A stretch of DNA of 19,521 nt from Nitratifractor sp. (lineage in GTDB: Bacteria > Campylobacterota > Campylobacteria > Campylobacterales > Sulfurovaceae), in NCBI GenBank assembly GCA_015485845.1, contig WFSU01000151.1:1-19521 (forward strand), written 5' to 3'. How positions within the stretch are numbered: the first letter of the stretch is position 1; every line of letters begins with the position of its first letter. The position numbers and the translations under genes were made by a program. Below are positions 6,400 to 12,789 of this stretch, piece by piece. Under the pieces are notes generated by a model. The model was not told the origin of the DNA and made no database searches. It saw only the letters and a list, made by a program, of their open reading frames with translations.

Positions 6400-7169
6400 A
6401 CGATAGTGCCGTCTTCCATCTCCACCACCCGAGCCGGAAACGGTAAATCATCAAAGAGAGGGTCATGGGTGGCGATGACGATGGTCTTGCCCGCCGCATG
6501 GAGCTGTCCAAGGATCTCGATGAAGCGGAGGGAATTGGCGCGGTCGAGGTTGGCGGTGGGCTCGTCACAGAGGATCACCGCCGGATCGGCCGCAAGGGCT
6601 CGGGCGATGGAGGTGCGCTGTTTTTCTCCTCCCGAGAGGCGGGCAGCAGGAGTGGTGCGCTTGTGGGCGATGTTGGCCTGCGTCAATGCCGTTTCAACCT
6701 GCTGGGCAATCTCCGAAGAACTCAGCCCCGCCGGAATGAGCGGTACCATCACATTCTCTTCCACCGTGAGATGCTCCATGAGGTTGTAATGCTGGAAGAT
6801 CATCCCGATCCGCCGTGCCCGAAACTGCGAGGCATGCAGATCAGGTAACTTGGCGATCGCCTCTCCCTCGATGAGTACCTTCCCACTGCTGGGACGATCG
6901 AGGCCAGCGAGGATCGAGAGCAGCGTCGTCTTGCCGCTGCCGCTGACCCCTTTGAGGACAACACATTCACCTGGGGCAACGGTGAGGTGAATGTCTTTGA
7001 GCGCGTGGAACTGTTCATCGCCCGTTTGGAAATGGCGGTTGAGGTTTTCGACGGAAATGATTGGAGCAGGGACTTTAGTCCCGTTTTTTGGGACTAAAGT
7101 CCCAGCCCCTCCTAATTCCTCACTCCTCACTCCTAATTCCTCACTTGAAAAAATCAAAGATTTTTTCAT
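6372..7169 (-). CDS. ABC transporter ATP-binding protein, LolD/MacB type, with repeat-derived ends
   Basis: The nucleotide-binding domain is complete: Walker A GVSGSGKTT (about 74-82), signature LSGGEKQR, Walker B VILCDEPTANLD and the switch His in IVIATHD. It powers the FtsX-type permease whose stop overlaps this start (ATGA at 7169). AAGGAGG lies 7 nt upstream of this ATG, which fixes the start. An upstream in-frame ATG at 7208 lies inside the permease gene. The family normally starts near ISVENLNRHF, which here is preceded by about 36 extra residues. Residues 9-35 are translated from a heptamer array and a nested palindrome (peptide GAGTLVPKNGTKVPAP). The last residues, SEELEIRN and the stop, come from another heptamer array. 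The extensions probably do not disturb the core. Confidence 0.93.
   Translation of the reverse strand: MKKSLIFSSEELGVRSEELGGAGTLVPKNGTKVPAPIISVENLNRHFQTGDEQFHALKDIHLTVAPGECVVLKGVSGSGKTTLLSILAGLDRPSSGKVLIEGEAIAKLPDLHASQFRARRIGMIFQHYNLMEHLTVEENVMVPLIPAGLSSSEIAQQVETALTQANIAHKRTTPAARLSGGEKQRTSIARALAADPAVILCDEPTANLDRANSLRFIEILGQLHAAGKTIVIATHDPLFDDLPFPARVVEMEDGTIVSEELEIRN
7063..7144. repeat. Nested palindrome and heptamer array inside the ABC ATPase gene
   Basis: The palindrome GGAGCAGGGACTTTAGTCCC ... GGGACTAAAGTCCCAGCCCC (7063-7109) is followed by five exact 7-bp units (7110-7144: TCCTAAT, TCCTCAC, TCCTCAC, TCCTAAT, TCCTCAC). It lies wholly within the reading frame of the ATPase, near its N-terminus, and keeps the frame open. 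Beyond it, GAAAAAATC-AAA-GATTTTTTC (7147-7167) forms a further hairpin over the start codon. Confidence 0.88.
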
Positions 7170-8353
7170 AGCATCGCCTCCTTCGGATCGGTCACAGCGA
7201 TCCGCCACACCGGGATCAACACCGCCGCGATAAACGGCACGGCATAGAGCAAAAAGATCGAGCCAAGCACCCGGAAATCGAGCACCGGGACGAAATGGGT
7301 CGCGTGCTCCAGATTGGCGCCTCCGAGGAAAATCGCACGCAACAATGGCGCATCGAAGAGGAAAACATACCCATACGCCAGCACCACCCCAAGTATGTAG
7401 GCAATTACAACGACCAGCAGCGTTTCAAACAGCTTGAGCTTGAGCACATCCCGAATGCTCCACCCTAGCGCCCGCAGCAGTCCGATATGGCGCCGTTCAC
7501 TCGAATAAACCTGTGAGAAGCGCTGATAGAGGATCAGCACAAACGTCGCCAGAGCGATCGTAAAGAGCCCCAGAAAAAGCCCCCCTTTGTAGTTGTAGAG
7601 TTTGGCGTAGGCTTTGTGGATATCCTTTTTGGAGGCAATCCGCAGATCGTAATGGAGCGCAGAGACTTTGGTTTCAAGGTTATCCCATTCTGAATCGTTT
7701 GGGACATTGAAAGCGATGTCGCTCACCTGCTCCTCATCCATCCCCAAAACTGCACGCGCCAGATCGATCGGCATAAGGATCATGTCGTTGCTTACCAAGT
7801 CACTTTTTATAGGCAGCGTGCCGAAGATTTCCACTTTTTTGAACGCCCCTTTTGGGGTGAGAAAGTTGTAATTCTTGGGATAAAAGTGCCCCGCCATCCA
7901 CCGCTTGACCCCCTGCCCTACGAGCATCTTGTCGCCGCTGAGGAAGGCTTTGAGATCGAGACCGTTGAGGAGTTTCTTGAGGGTGCGGTGGCTCTGCTCA
8001 TCGAGTGGATCGACTCCGACGATGAGGAAGCTTGTCCCTTTTGGCTCGGCAAAATATCGCCCATACACTCTGGGAGTTACGTCGCTTACCCCGCGCAAAT
8101 CAGCGATCTCGTCGACCCAATCCACCGGAGCCGGCACCGTTTGTCCGCCCAACACCCTCGAAGCGACAAAATCCGGCTCCGCCCCCAACGCCCGCTCCAG
8201 TGATGTCTGGATCGACGAAGAGATGAACAGCACCGAAGCCAGCAGAAAAATCACTACCAACGAGATCATCATCACCCCGGCATGCTTGCGCCACTGCCGG
8301 AAAAATTCCAGAGAGAGAAACGCCACAAAGGGCGAATCAATGCGCATAGACAT
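7166..8353 (-). CDS. FtsX/MacB-type ABC transporter permease
   Basis: The 395-residue protein has the four-helix FtsX topology: TM1 at about 25-47, a large periplasmic domain of about 200 residues, then TM2-TM4 near 256-278, 308-333 and 358-385. The cytoplasmic coupling motif RHIGLLRALGWSIRDVLKLKLFETLL is typical of the family, as is VPFIAAVLIPVWRIAVTDPKEAML at the C-terminus. Such permeases do not move substrates through a channel. They transmit ATP-driven motion to periplasmic partners, as in LolCDE, MacB and P19-associated systems. Here the likely partners are the NosL proteins. AAGGAG lies 5 nt before the ATG at 8353. Both ends overlap neighbours (17 nt with the small gene upstream, ATGA with the ATPase), so it is part of a tight operon. 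Confidence 0.92.
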   Translation of the reverse strand: MSMRIDSPFVAFLSLEFFRQWRKHAGVMMISLVVIFLLASVLFISSSIQTSLERALGAEPDFVASRVLGGQTVPAPVDWVDEIADLRGVSDVTPRVYGRYFAEPKGTSFLIVGVDPLDEQSHRTLKKLLNGLDLKAFLSGDKMLVGQGVKRWMAGHFYPKNYNFLTPKGAFKKVEIFGTLPIKSDLVSNDMILMPIDLARAVLGMDEEQVSDIAFNVPNDSEWDNLETKVSALHYDLRIASKKDIHKAYAKLYNYKGGLFLGLFTIALATFVLILYQRFSQVYSSERRHIGLLRALGWSIRDVLKLKLFETLLVVVIAYILGVVLAYGYVFLFDAPLLRAIFLGGANLEHATHFVPVLDFRVLGSIFLLYAVPFIAAVLIPVWRIAVTDPKEAML

Positions 8354-8591
8354 ACTCGCTCCTTAGAACAGGCTCCAGTTCCGGATACGCCGGATTGTGC
8401 GCATGAGACTGGCGGCTGAGCAGACGCGGGGCATACCATGCTGATCCGAGAGCCGGAGTATCTAGACCGGTCACGGCAACCAGCTGAGAAAGAGCCTTGT
8501 TCGGTGTGGTGCGATCAGTGAGGGTGTAGTGGGTGAGCATTATGCCGAGGAACAGGGTGAGGACAAGAAGGAGAAGTGCCAGGGATTTCAT
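8337..8591 (-). CDS. Small membrane-anchored periplasmic protein, unknown function
   Basis: The 84-residue protein has a hydrophobic N-terminus (residues 3-21, signal anchor) and a short periplasmic tail without cysteines. The tail contains SHAHNPAYPELEP, with closely spaced histidines. I recognise no family. GGAG lies 7 nt before the ATG. Its 3' end overlaps the permease start by 17 nt, which strongly suggests it is a real, co-translated component of the ABC system. It could be a metal-binding accessory peptide or a permease-stabilising subunit. Confidence 0.75.
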   Translation of the reverse strand: MKSLALLLLVLTLFLGIMLTHYTLTDRTTPNKALSQLVAVTGLDTPALGSAWYAPRLLSRQSHAHNPAYPELEPVLRSEYVYAH

Positions 8592-8627
8592 GCAATTCTC
8601 CGTTCCATCTCGTTCCTACGCTCCAGC

Positions 8628-8755
8628 GGGGACGCGACTTCAGTCGCGTTTGGTGGGACTGAAGTCCCAGCCCCTTTTTGGTAAACCAATAAAAGTTTTT
8701 TGAAAAAAAACATACCAAAATTCCTAATTTCTAATTTCTAACTTCTAATTCTCAT
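8628..8755. repeat. Composite repeat, copy 3, running into the NosL stop codon
   Basis: Nested palindrome (8628-8674: a GCGACTTCAGTCGC arm and a GGGACTGAAGTCCC arm), CAATAAAAG (8687-8695), T6-G-A8, CATACC (8711-8716), then five 7-bp units (8721-8755). From about 8671 to 8741 it is nearly identical to 6319-6389 (two differences). The stop codon and last residues of the NosL gene at 8745 lie within the heptamer array. Left of the palindrome, TTCCTACGCTCCAGCGGGGA resembles a separate degenerate hairpin. Confidence 0.87.
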
Positions 8756-9449
8756 AGTCTATCCCATCCAACCCCATCACCATCTTGCCCGTGATCTCCC
8801 CGAAACGGACGATCCGGTCTCCGCCATGATCGGCGATGAAGTCTTTGGCCTCTTTTTCAGTTTTAAACGGGATGAGTTCATTGCCCATGGGGCCGTATTG
8901 TTTGGAACCAATGACATAGTAGGCTTCTTTGGCAGAAAGAGCTTCGAGGGTGTAGTAGTCGGTCACGAGTATGGCGGTGATCTTCGTCCGATCATAAGGG
9001 AAATCGCCGTCAAAGATGTAGTATTTCATCATATCCTTGACCCCGTCGAAGTAGTGATGCTTTCCATTGAGATCAATCTCGGCAGCCCACTTGGGGTATT
9101 TGCTGACAAACATCCCGCATACGGGGCATTTAGCTCCATGGGGGACGTGGACGTAGTTCTCGGTATGCTCATGGGCAGTTACGCCACCGGCGAGGAGGAA
9201 ATATGCCAGCGCTTCCTTGCGTCGCTTGGAGAGTGCGGAGCAGGCTTTGCTGGTATCAATCGCCCCGATTACGGTGGCAATGGGCGTATTGTCCTTGACC
9301 GAGGGGAGCTTGGCAGGCTCACACAATTTCAGGGCGATTTTTTCCCCTTTGGCCACCAACCGGGCGTATTTTGCCGGGGAGATTTCGGTCGCAAATCCTC
9401 CGGAGATCAACAAGAATACGCTTACAAGAATTCCCAAAATATTTTTCAT
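8745..9449 (-). CDS. NosL-family protein, secreted, copper chaperone-like
   Basis: The 234-residue protein has a signal peptide (about 1-20, GGFATE) and a NosL domain. The metal motif GAKCPVCGMFV (106-115) has C108, C111 and M113; YPKWAAEI and HHYFDG follow. The C-terminal half, with ITAILVTDYYTLEAL, AYYVIGSKQYGPMGNELIPF and KEAKDFIADHGG, follows the order seen in NosL proteins. A roughly 80-residue N-terminal region precedes the motif. It includes C43 and C70 and a His-containing stretch, HEHTENYVHVPHG. The protein probably binds Cu(I) in the periplasm. GAGG precedes the ATG. The stop falls in a heptamer array. Confidence 0.85.
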   Translation of the reverse strand: MKNILGILVSVFLLISGGFATEISPAKYARLVAKGEKIALKLCEPAKLPSVKDNTPIATVIGAIDTSKACSALSKRRKEALAYFLLAGGVTAHEHTENYVHVPHGAKCPVCGMFVSKYPKWAAEIDLNGKHHYFDGVKDMMKYYIFDGDFPYDRTKITAILVTDYYTLEALSAKEAYYVIGSKQYGPMGNELIPFKTEKEAKDFIADHGGDRIVRFGEITGKMVMGLDGIDYEN

Positions 9450-9476
9450 TTTTTACCTCTTATTCTCTGTCCTTGT

Positions 9477-9496
9477 GGGACTAAAGTCCCAGCCCC
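9477..9496. repeat. Half copy of the nested palindromic repeat
   Basis: GGGACTAAAGTCCCAGCCCC is a single arm with no partner. It lies directly before the 98-bp element at 9506, about 25 bp upstream of the NosL start (9449) in transcription direction. Confidence 0.7.
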
Positions 9497-9505
9497 TACT
9501 TGCCC

Positions 9506-9604
9506 GCGTAGGGTGCGCAATTGCGCACCTTCCAACGGTCATCATTCATGGGTGTTTCGATAAAACGCAGTGCGATTTTTGGTGTGCTGTTACACACCCT
9601 ACGC
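9506..9604 (-). repeat. 98-bp dispersed element, copy 2, inverted relative to copy 1
   Basis: The ends are GCGTAGGGTGCGC and CACACCCTACGC. Read on the minus strand it aligns end to end with 863-960, including the shared CCGTTGGAAGGTG before the right terminus. A short 7-bp-period array follows at 9605-9625 (TTCTCAC, TTCCTAC, TTACTAC), another case of these elements sitting together. The rest of the 9450-9800 gap shows no gene. Confidence 0.85.
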
Positions 9605-9737
9605 TTCTCACTTCCTACTTACTACTTCAAAAACCATTATATTCTCAAAACCTTCAAAAACAGTTGATTTACATCATAACACACCCCGACACACACCCGT
9701 GTACCGGAGTCTATCATCTGATGCGTTTTCCTTATCA

Positions 9738-9784
9738 GGAGCAGGGACTTTAGTCCCGTCAGGCAGGGCTGAAGCCCTGCCTCC
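9738..9784. repeat. Nested palindromic repeat, copy H
   Basis: The left arm is GGAGCAGGGACTTTAGTCCC and the right arm AGGGCTGAAGCCCTGCCTCC. It lies 16 bp beyond the stop of the NosL gene at 9801. The right arm has changed bases on both sides of its own small palindrome (GGGCTGAAGCCC), so the inner pairing is conserved. Confidence 0.78.
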
Positions 9785-9800
9785 AAAGCTATGCGCTGAT

Positions 9801-10553
9801 CTATCGACTCATCAAATAGAGTGCCGTCATTTGCAGCGGCTTTCCTTTGAGATCACCACAAACTTTGTTTTTCTTGATGTAGGTTTTAGCTTCAGCAGCC
9901 GATGCGAACTTCTGCTCGATGGGCTTGCAGTGCTTTTTATAGATCATCGCTCCCATTTTCGCCCCTTTGGCCTGACGCATTTTTTTGGCTTTGGTATCGG
10001 CATCATACGCTGCTTTGGCCTGTGCCAGTGCTCCGGTATAGCCCATCACTTTGCCACCAAATTTCTTGGCAAACGCTTGGGCAGCTTCTTTCGTGCCGAA
10101 AGCATATTTGCTCACTTTGGCTGCCATGGTGGCCGGTTTGGAGCTTCCGACGACGTAGAAGGCCTTCTCTGCCGGGATAAATTTGAGTGTGGTATTGTCC
10201 ACCACCTGCACGTCTGTCACTTTCTTGCCCATGTTCATCGTCTCAACCAGGCAATAGATCGAGCAGAACTGTTCCATCTTGCCATCGACCTTGGCCGCAT
10301 GGTTGGTGCGGTAAAACATCGGCAATGTCATCCCGCAGCGGGTACAGAACATTTTGGCATCGCCCTTCTGGAGGATCTGCGCCTTGGCGAAGGGAACCAT
10401 CCGGTAGTTTTTGGGCATCTTTTTACCCATCTTTTTACCCATTTTCATCCCGGCACCCTGCCCCATCGCTCCTTTGGTCTGCATACCATCAGCATGTGCC
10501 CCAAGAGCCATCACCATCAAAGCCACGAAGGCTACCGTCAATTTTTTCATCAT
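9801..10553 (-). CDS. NosL-family protein with Met-rich N-terminus and C-terminal extension
   Basis: The 250-residue protein has a signal peptide (1-21), then a Met/Lys/Gly-rich segment (24-52, several M-x-M and K-K-M) likely to attract Cu(I). The NosL core follows: MFCTRCGM (68-75), MEQFCSIYCLVE (93-104) with C97/C101, then the family segments KFIPAEKAFYVVGS and AFGTKEAAQAFAKKFGG. A C-terminal domain of about 75 residues has C209 and C232 with YIKKNKVCGDLKG. This is the first gene of the minus-strand cluster and is divergent from the cytochrome operon. AAAGGAG precedes two tandem ATGs. A -10-like TATCAT and a 19-bp operator-like box lie upstream, so it is probably co-regulated with that operon. 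Confidence 0.85.
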   Translation of the reverse strand: MMKKLTVAFVALMVMALGAHADGMQTKGAMGQGAGMKMGKKMGKKMPKNYRMVPFAKAQILQKGDAKMFCTRCGMTLPMFYRTNHAAKVDGKMEQFCSIYCLVETMNMGKKVTDVQVVDNTTLKFIPAEKAFYVVGSSKPATMAAKVSKYAFGTKEAAQAFAKKFGGKVMGYTGALAQAKAAYDADTKAKKMRQAKGAKMGAMIYKKHCKPIEQKFASAAEAKTYIKKNKVCGDLKGKPLQMTALYLMSR

Positions 10554-10588
10554 TTTCTCCTTTGAGATGTAGTGTATTTACGGTAGAA

Positions 10589-10621
10589 ATGATAGTGGGA
10601 AATTGTTACATTACTGTTAAT
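10589..10621 (-). promoter_or_regulatory. Regulator box and -10 for the NosL cluster (left half of mirrored promoter)
   Basis: Minus-strand ATTAACAGTAATGTAACAA (10603-10621) is followed 9 nt after GTAACA by TATCAT (10589-10594). TTAACA and GTAACA are half-sites repeated at 11-bp period and take the place of a -35. The arrangement is the mirror image of the one at 10671-10703. Confidence 0.65.
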
Positions 10622-10670
10622 AAACCAAAACATAAGCCAAAAAAATTGATAACTTTTCTTAAAAAGATCG

Positions 10671-10703
10671 ATTAACACTGATGTAACAAAATGAAGTTAG
10701 AAT
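10671..10703 (+). promoter_or_regulatory. Regulator box and -10 for the cytochrome operon (right half of mirrored promoter)
   Basis: ATTAACACTGATGTAACAA (10671-10689) matches the left box at 17 of 19 positions. TAGAAT (10698-10703) again starts exactly 9 nt after GTAACA. Direct half-sites with 11-bp spacing fit OmpR/PhoB-family response regulators. Confidence 0.65.
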
Positions 10704-10704
10704 A

Positions 10705-10798
10705 GCGACGCCGATCTGAGTTTGCACCCGCAAACAGGTTGCACCCCGTCCGAAGCGTCGAAACTTTGAGAGACAGGGTGCTCCGGCACCAAGGAGGT
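10705..10798 (+). ncRNA. Candidate structured 5' leader RNA of unknown class
   Basis: This lies just downstream of the predicted -10. Stem CGACGC (10706-10711)/GCGTCG (10755-10760) encloses hairpin GTTTGC-ACCC-GCAAAC (10720-10735). A second hairpin, GGTGC-TCCG-GCACC (10777-10790), is directly followed by a consensus AAGGAGGT (10791-10798). GGTGCTCC could instead pair with GGAGGTACC, hiding that ribosome-binding sequence, so two exclusive folds exist. I compared it by memory with cobalamin, c-di-GMP-I, TPP, glycine, fluoride and Moco riboswitches and saw no match. If transcription starts 7 nt after the -10, the first bases of the outer stem may be outside the RNA. Confidence 0.4.
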
Positions 10799-10804
10799 AC
10801 CGTT

Positions 10805-10858
10805 TTGATTATAGTCAATCTTTCCTTACTTACTCTAATCGAAAGGGTGCTTTCCTGA
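10805..10858 (+). CDS. Possible 17-residue leader peptide
   Basis: A TTG codon lies 6 nt after AAGGAGGT and opens a short frame (I-I-V-N-L-S-L-L-T...) that ends at a TGA 20 bp before the cytochrome gene. The strong ribosome-binding sequence otherwise has no gene. The peptide is Leu/Ser-rich with no attenuator-like codon run. A hairpin GAAAG-GGTG-CTTTC (10841-10854) covers its end. Confidence 0.25.
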   Translation: MIIVNLSLLTLIERVLS

Positions 10859-10877
10859 AAATACCAAGGAGAAAACC

Positions 10878-12779
10878 ATGAATCGACCCGTTGTTATTCT
10901 GTCATCACTTGCCGTCTCGGCTTTTATCGCAGGCTGTGGAGGAGATACCCATGCACTCGTCAAGCAGGATGGCCCCAAAAGCTTCCTCTTTTTTGGCGAA
11001 GTAGACCCCGAAGGGCTCGGAAGCCTGAAAAATATGCGTCTCTCAAGCCTGAAGGAGCCGACCAAGGCCCTGGTGAAAGAGGATACAAGTGCCATCCGCT
11101 ATCCGACACTCTCCACTTCCTTTGAGTACGACCCTGCTACCAAATCCTATAGCAAACTTGCACTGGATAAACTTCACTACGTCGGCACCGACGGCAAAGC
11201 TTATACCGTCACCATGACCCAACAGGGCGATGCCGCCCCGACGGCTGTGCAAAACAGCAGCGCAAGCGACCTCACCAAGCCCTCGTACAAAAAAGTCCGC
11301 TATCTCGGTTCCCGTCAGTATCTGATGGCCACCAGCGGCGGAGACAAAGTCCTGATCACACCGGATATGGGAGCGGGAGATGCCCCGATACCGTTGGGTA
11401 AAAAAACATTGCTCAGCGTCACCTTCCCCCAATACGGCAAGCCGATCAACGGCTATCTCATGTATGACGCAACTGCCAAAAAGGTGCAGAAATGTGCAAC
11501 CAATCTAACCTCCTGTACCGATATCGTCGCCGCCAGAAGCAGCCGGGATTTCAAAGGGGACGTTGCCGGGACAACCTACAGTGCCGTCCTCTCAAACGGC
11601 AAACTCTACCGCATCGACAAGAGCAACGGCTCATCTGTTGAAATTGCCCTGGGGAAAACGATCAAAAAAGGGCACGGAACCACATCGTTCAAGGGGGGTG
11701 CCTTCTACTTCGTTGCCACGGATGGCAACTTGTACAAAACTGACCTCTCCACCAAAAGCGTGGTCAAGCTGACCCCCAGAGCCGACGAGCGCCTTGAGCG
11801 GATTCGGGCCGTCACGTCCGACTGGATCATCGCCGGGAGCGATACCCTCCTGATGGCACTGAAAAAAGACGGTACCAGTACCGATCCGATCGAACTGGTC
11901 AAAAACACCAAAACCAACGGCTACAAATATGTCACACTCGGTGTCGGGGATAACTTCCTCTATGTCCCTTACACGCTCGATGCTACGAGTGGTAAAGTCT
12001 CGTATCAAGCCTGCATCTTCGAAAAAGACGGGAAAAAAGAGTGTAAAGATAACAGCTTCTGGGCGGCAGTCGCAGCCAAACGCAGCGGCAAGCTGAGCGT
12101 GACTTCCTCGTATCCCTATGAGCCGTACGCTTATGTTCGCGTGGATGATACCGATATGTTCGGCGGTGGCACCCTCAAAGCCATCGACCCGGACTACCCC
12201 ATGGCCGATGGCACCGAGCTTGGAAAAATAGCCGACTACAACTTCCAAACCTTTATCAGCGGATACCGCTATACCGAAGAGCTGATCGACAGTGAGGGAG
12301 GAATCGTCCTCTATGCCAAGAACGATACCAATTTCCACGTCGATGCGTTTTACATGAACTTGCTCCAGGCCAACAGTCTCAAACAATTGACCAATACCGA
12401 CCCCAAAGGGTTCAATGCCGGCCCCCGGGATCACTGCCACGGACGGCACTGCATGATCTGCCACAGTTTTGCCGGCGGGAAAATCTACACCGATCTGAAT
12501 GGAAGCAAATCCGCGTACGGATACCGTATCCAACTTGAGTTTAAAGACGGCACCAAACAGCTGGCAGATATCTCCAAAGGAAAAGGGGAGAACTTCAGCA
12601 TGCCGATTGCCAAAATCAAAGGCAATTTCAAAGCCATCGTCCTGGACAAAAACGGAGAGGCGGTCAACCACTCTGCCGGATATTATCACGGAGGCAAAGG
12701 GTTTGCCGACTGCAACTACTGCCATGCACGTGGCGGCAAGCCCCTCAACGATGCCCCCGGCACGATCAGCATCCAATAA
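10878..12779 (+). CDS. Diheme c-type cytochrome lipoprotein
   Basis: The 633-residue protein has a lipoprotein signal with lipobox IAGC (C20), so it is anchored to a membrane, probably the outer one. Residues about 40-500 are repeated beta-rich segments of the YxVGTDGKxY and GKLYRIDKSNG kind, suggestive of a beta-propeller; I do not recognise a family name. The C-terminal part has two heme c sites, CMICH (525-529, preceded by DHCHGRH) and CNYCH (612-616, preceded by YYHGGKG). AAGGAG lies 6 nt before the ATG. It is first in an operon with TlpA, DUF4266, DUF3570 and ApbE genes. The likely role is electron transfer at the cell surface or periplasm; donor and acceptor are unknown. Confidence 0.88.
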   Translation: MNRPVVILSSLAVSAFIAGCGGDTHALVKQDGPKSFLFFGEVDPEGLGSLKNMRLSSLKEPTKALVKEDTSAIRYPTLSTSFEYDPATKSYSKLALDKLHYVGTDGKAYTVTMTQQGDAAPTAVQNSSASDLTKPSYKKVRYLGSRQYLMATSGGDKVLITPDMGAGDAPIPLGKKTLLSVTFPQYGKPINGYLMYDATAKKVQKCATNLTSCTDIVAARSSRDFKGDVAGTTYSAVLSNGKLYRIDKSNGSSVEIALGKTIKKGHGTTSFKGGAFYFVATDGNLYKTDLSTKSVVKLTPRADERLERIRAVTSDWIIAGSDTLLMALKKDGTSTDPIELVKNTKTNGYKYVTLGVGDNFLYVPYTLDATSGKVSYQACIFEKDGKKECKDNSFWAAVAAKRSGKLSVTSSYPYEPYAYVRVDDTDMFGGGTLKAIDPDYPMADGTELGKIADYNFQTFISGYRYTEELIDSEGGIVLYAKNDTNFHVDAFYMNLLQANSLKQLTNTDPKGFNAGPRDHCHGRHCMICHSFAGGKIYTDLNGSKSAYGYRIQLEFKDGTKQLADISKGKGENFSMPIAKIKGNFKAIVLDKNGEAVNHSAGYYHGGKGFADCNYCHARGGKPLNDAPGTISIQ

Positions 12780-12789
12780 AGGATCTCCT

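Noticed and set aside
8660..8680. Rho-independent terminator on the plus strand (palindrome followed by TTTTT)
   Set aside because: No plus-strand gene lies upstream for several kilobases, and only some copies have a T run, so this is more likely a feature of the repeat.
8515..8718. 67-residue minus-strand frame over the 8628-8755 repeat
   Set aside because: Formed from the repeat and the antisense/out-of-frame start of the small 84-residue gene.
863..9604. A composite transposon bounded by the two 98-bp elements
   Set aside because: No transposase between them, and the enclosed acpP-fabF-accA block is core chromosome.
5085..9784. CRISPR array
   Set aside because: Repeats are palindromic intergenic elements and 7-bp tandems, with no regular repeat-spacer spacing and no cas genes.
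4541..10553. A nitrous-oxide reductase (nos) operon
   Set aside because: Only NosL-family proteins and an ABC transporter of a different type are present; no nosZ, nosD or nosY.
9570..10565. 331-residue plus-strand frame over the NosL gene and the repeat region
   Set aside because: Antisense to a clear NosL gene; its first part translates intergenic repeats.
10705..10798. Known riboswitch (cobalamin, c-di-GMP-I, TPP, glycine, fluoride, Moco)
   Set aside because: Characteristic conserved boxes of these classes were not found; kept as an unclassified candidate only.
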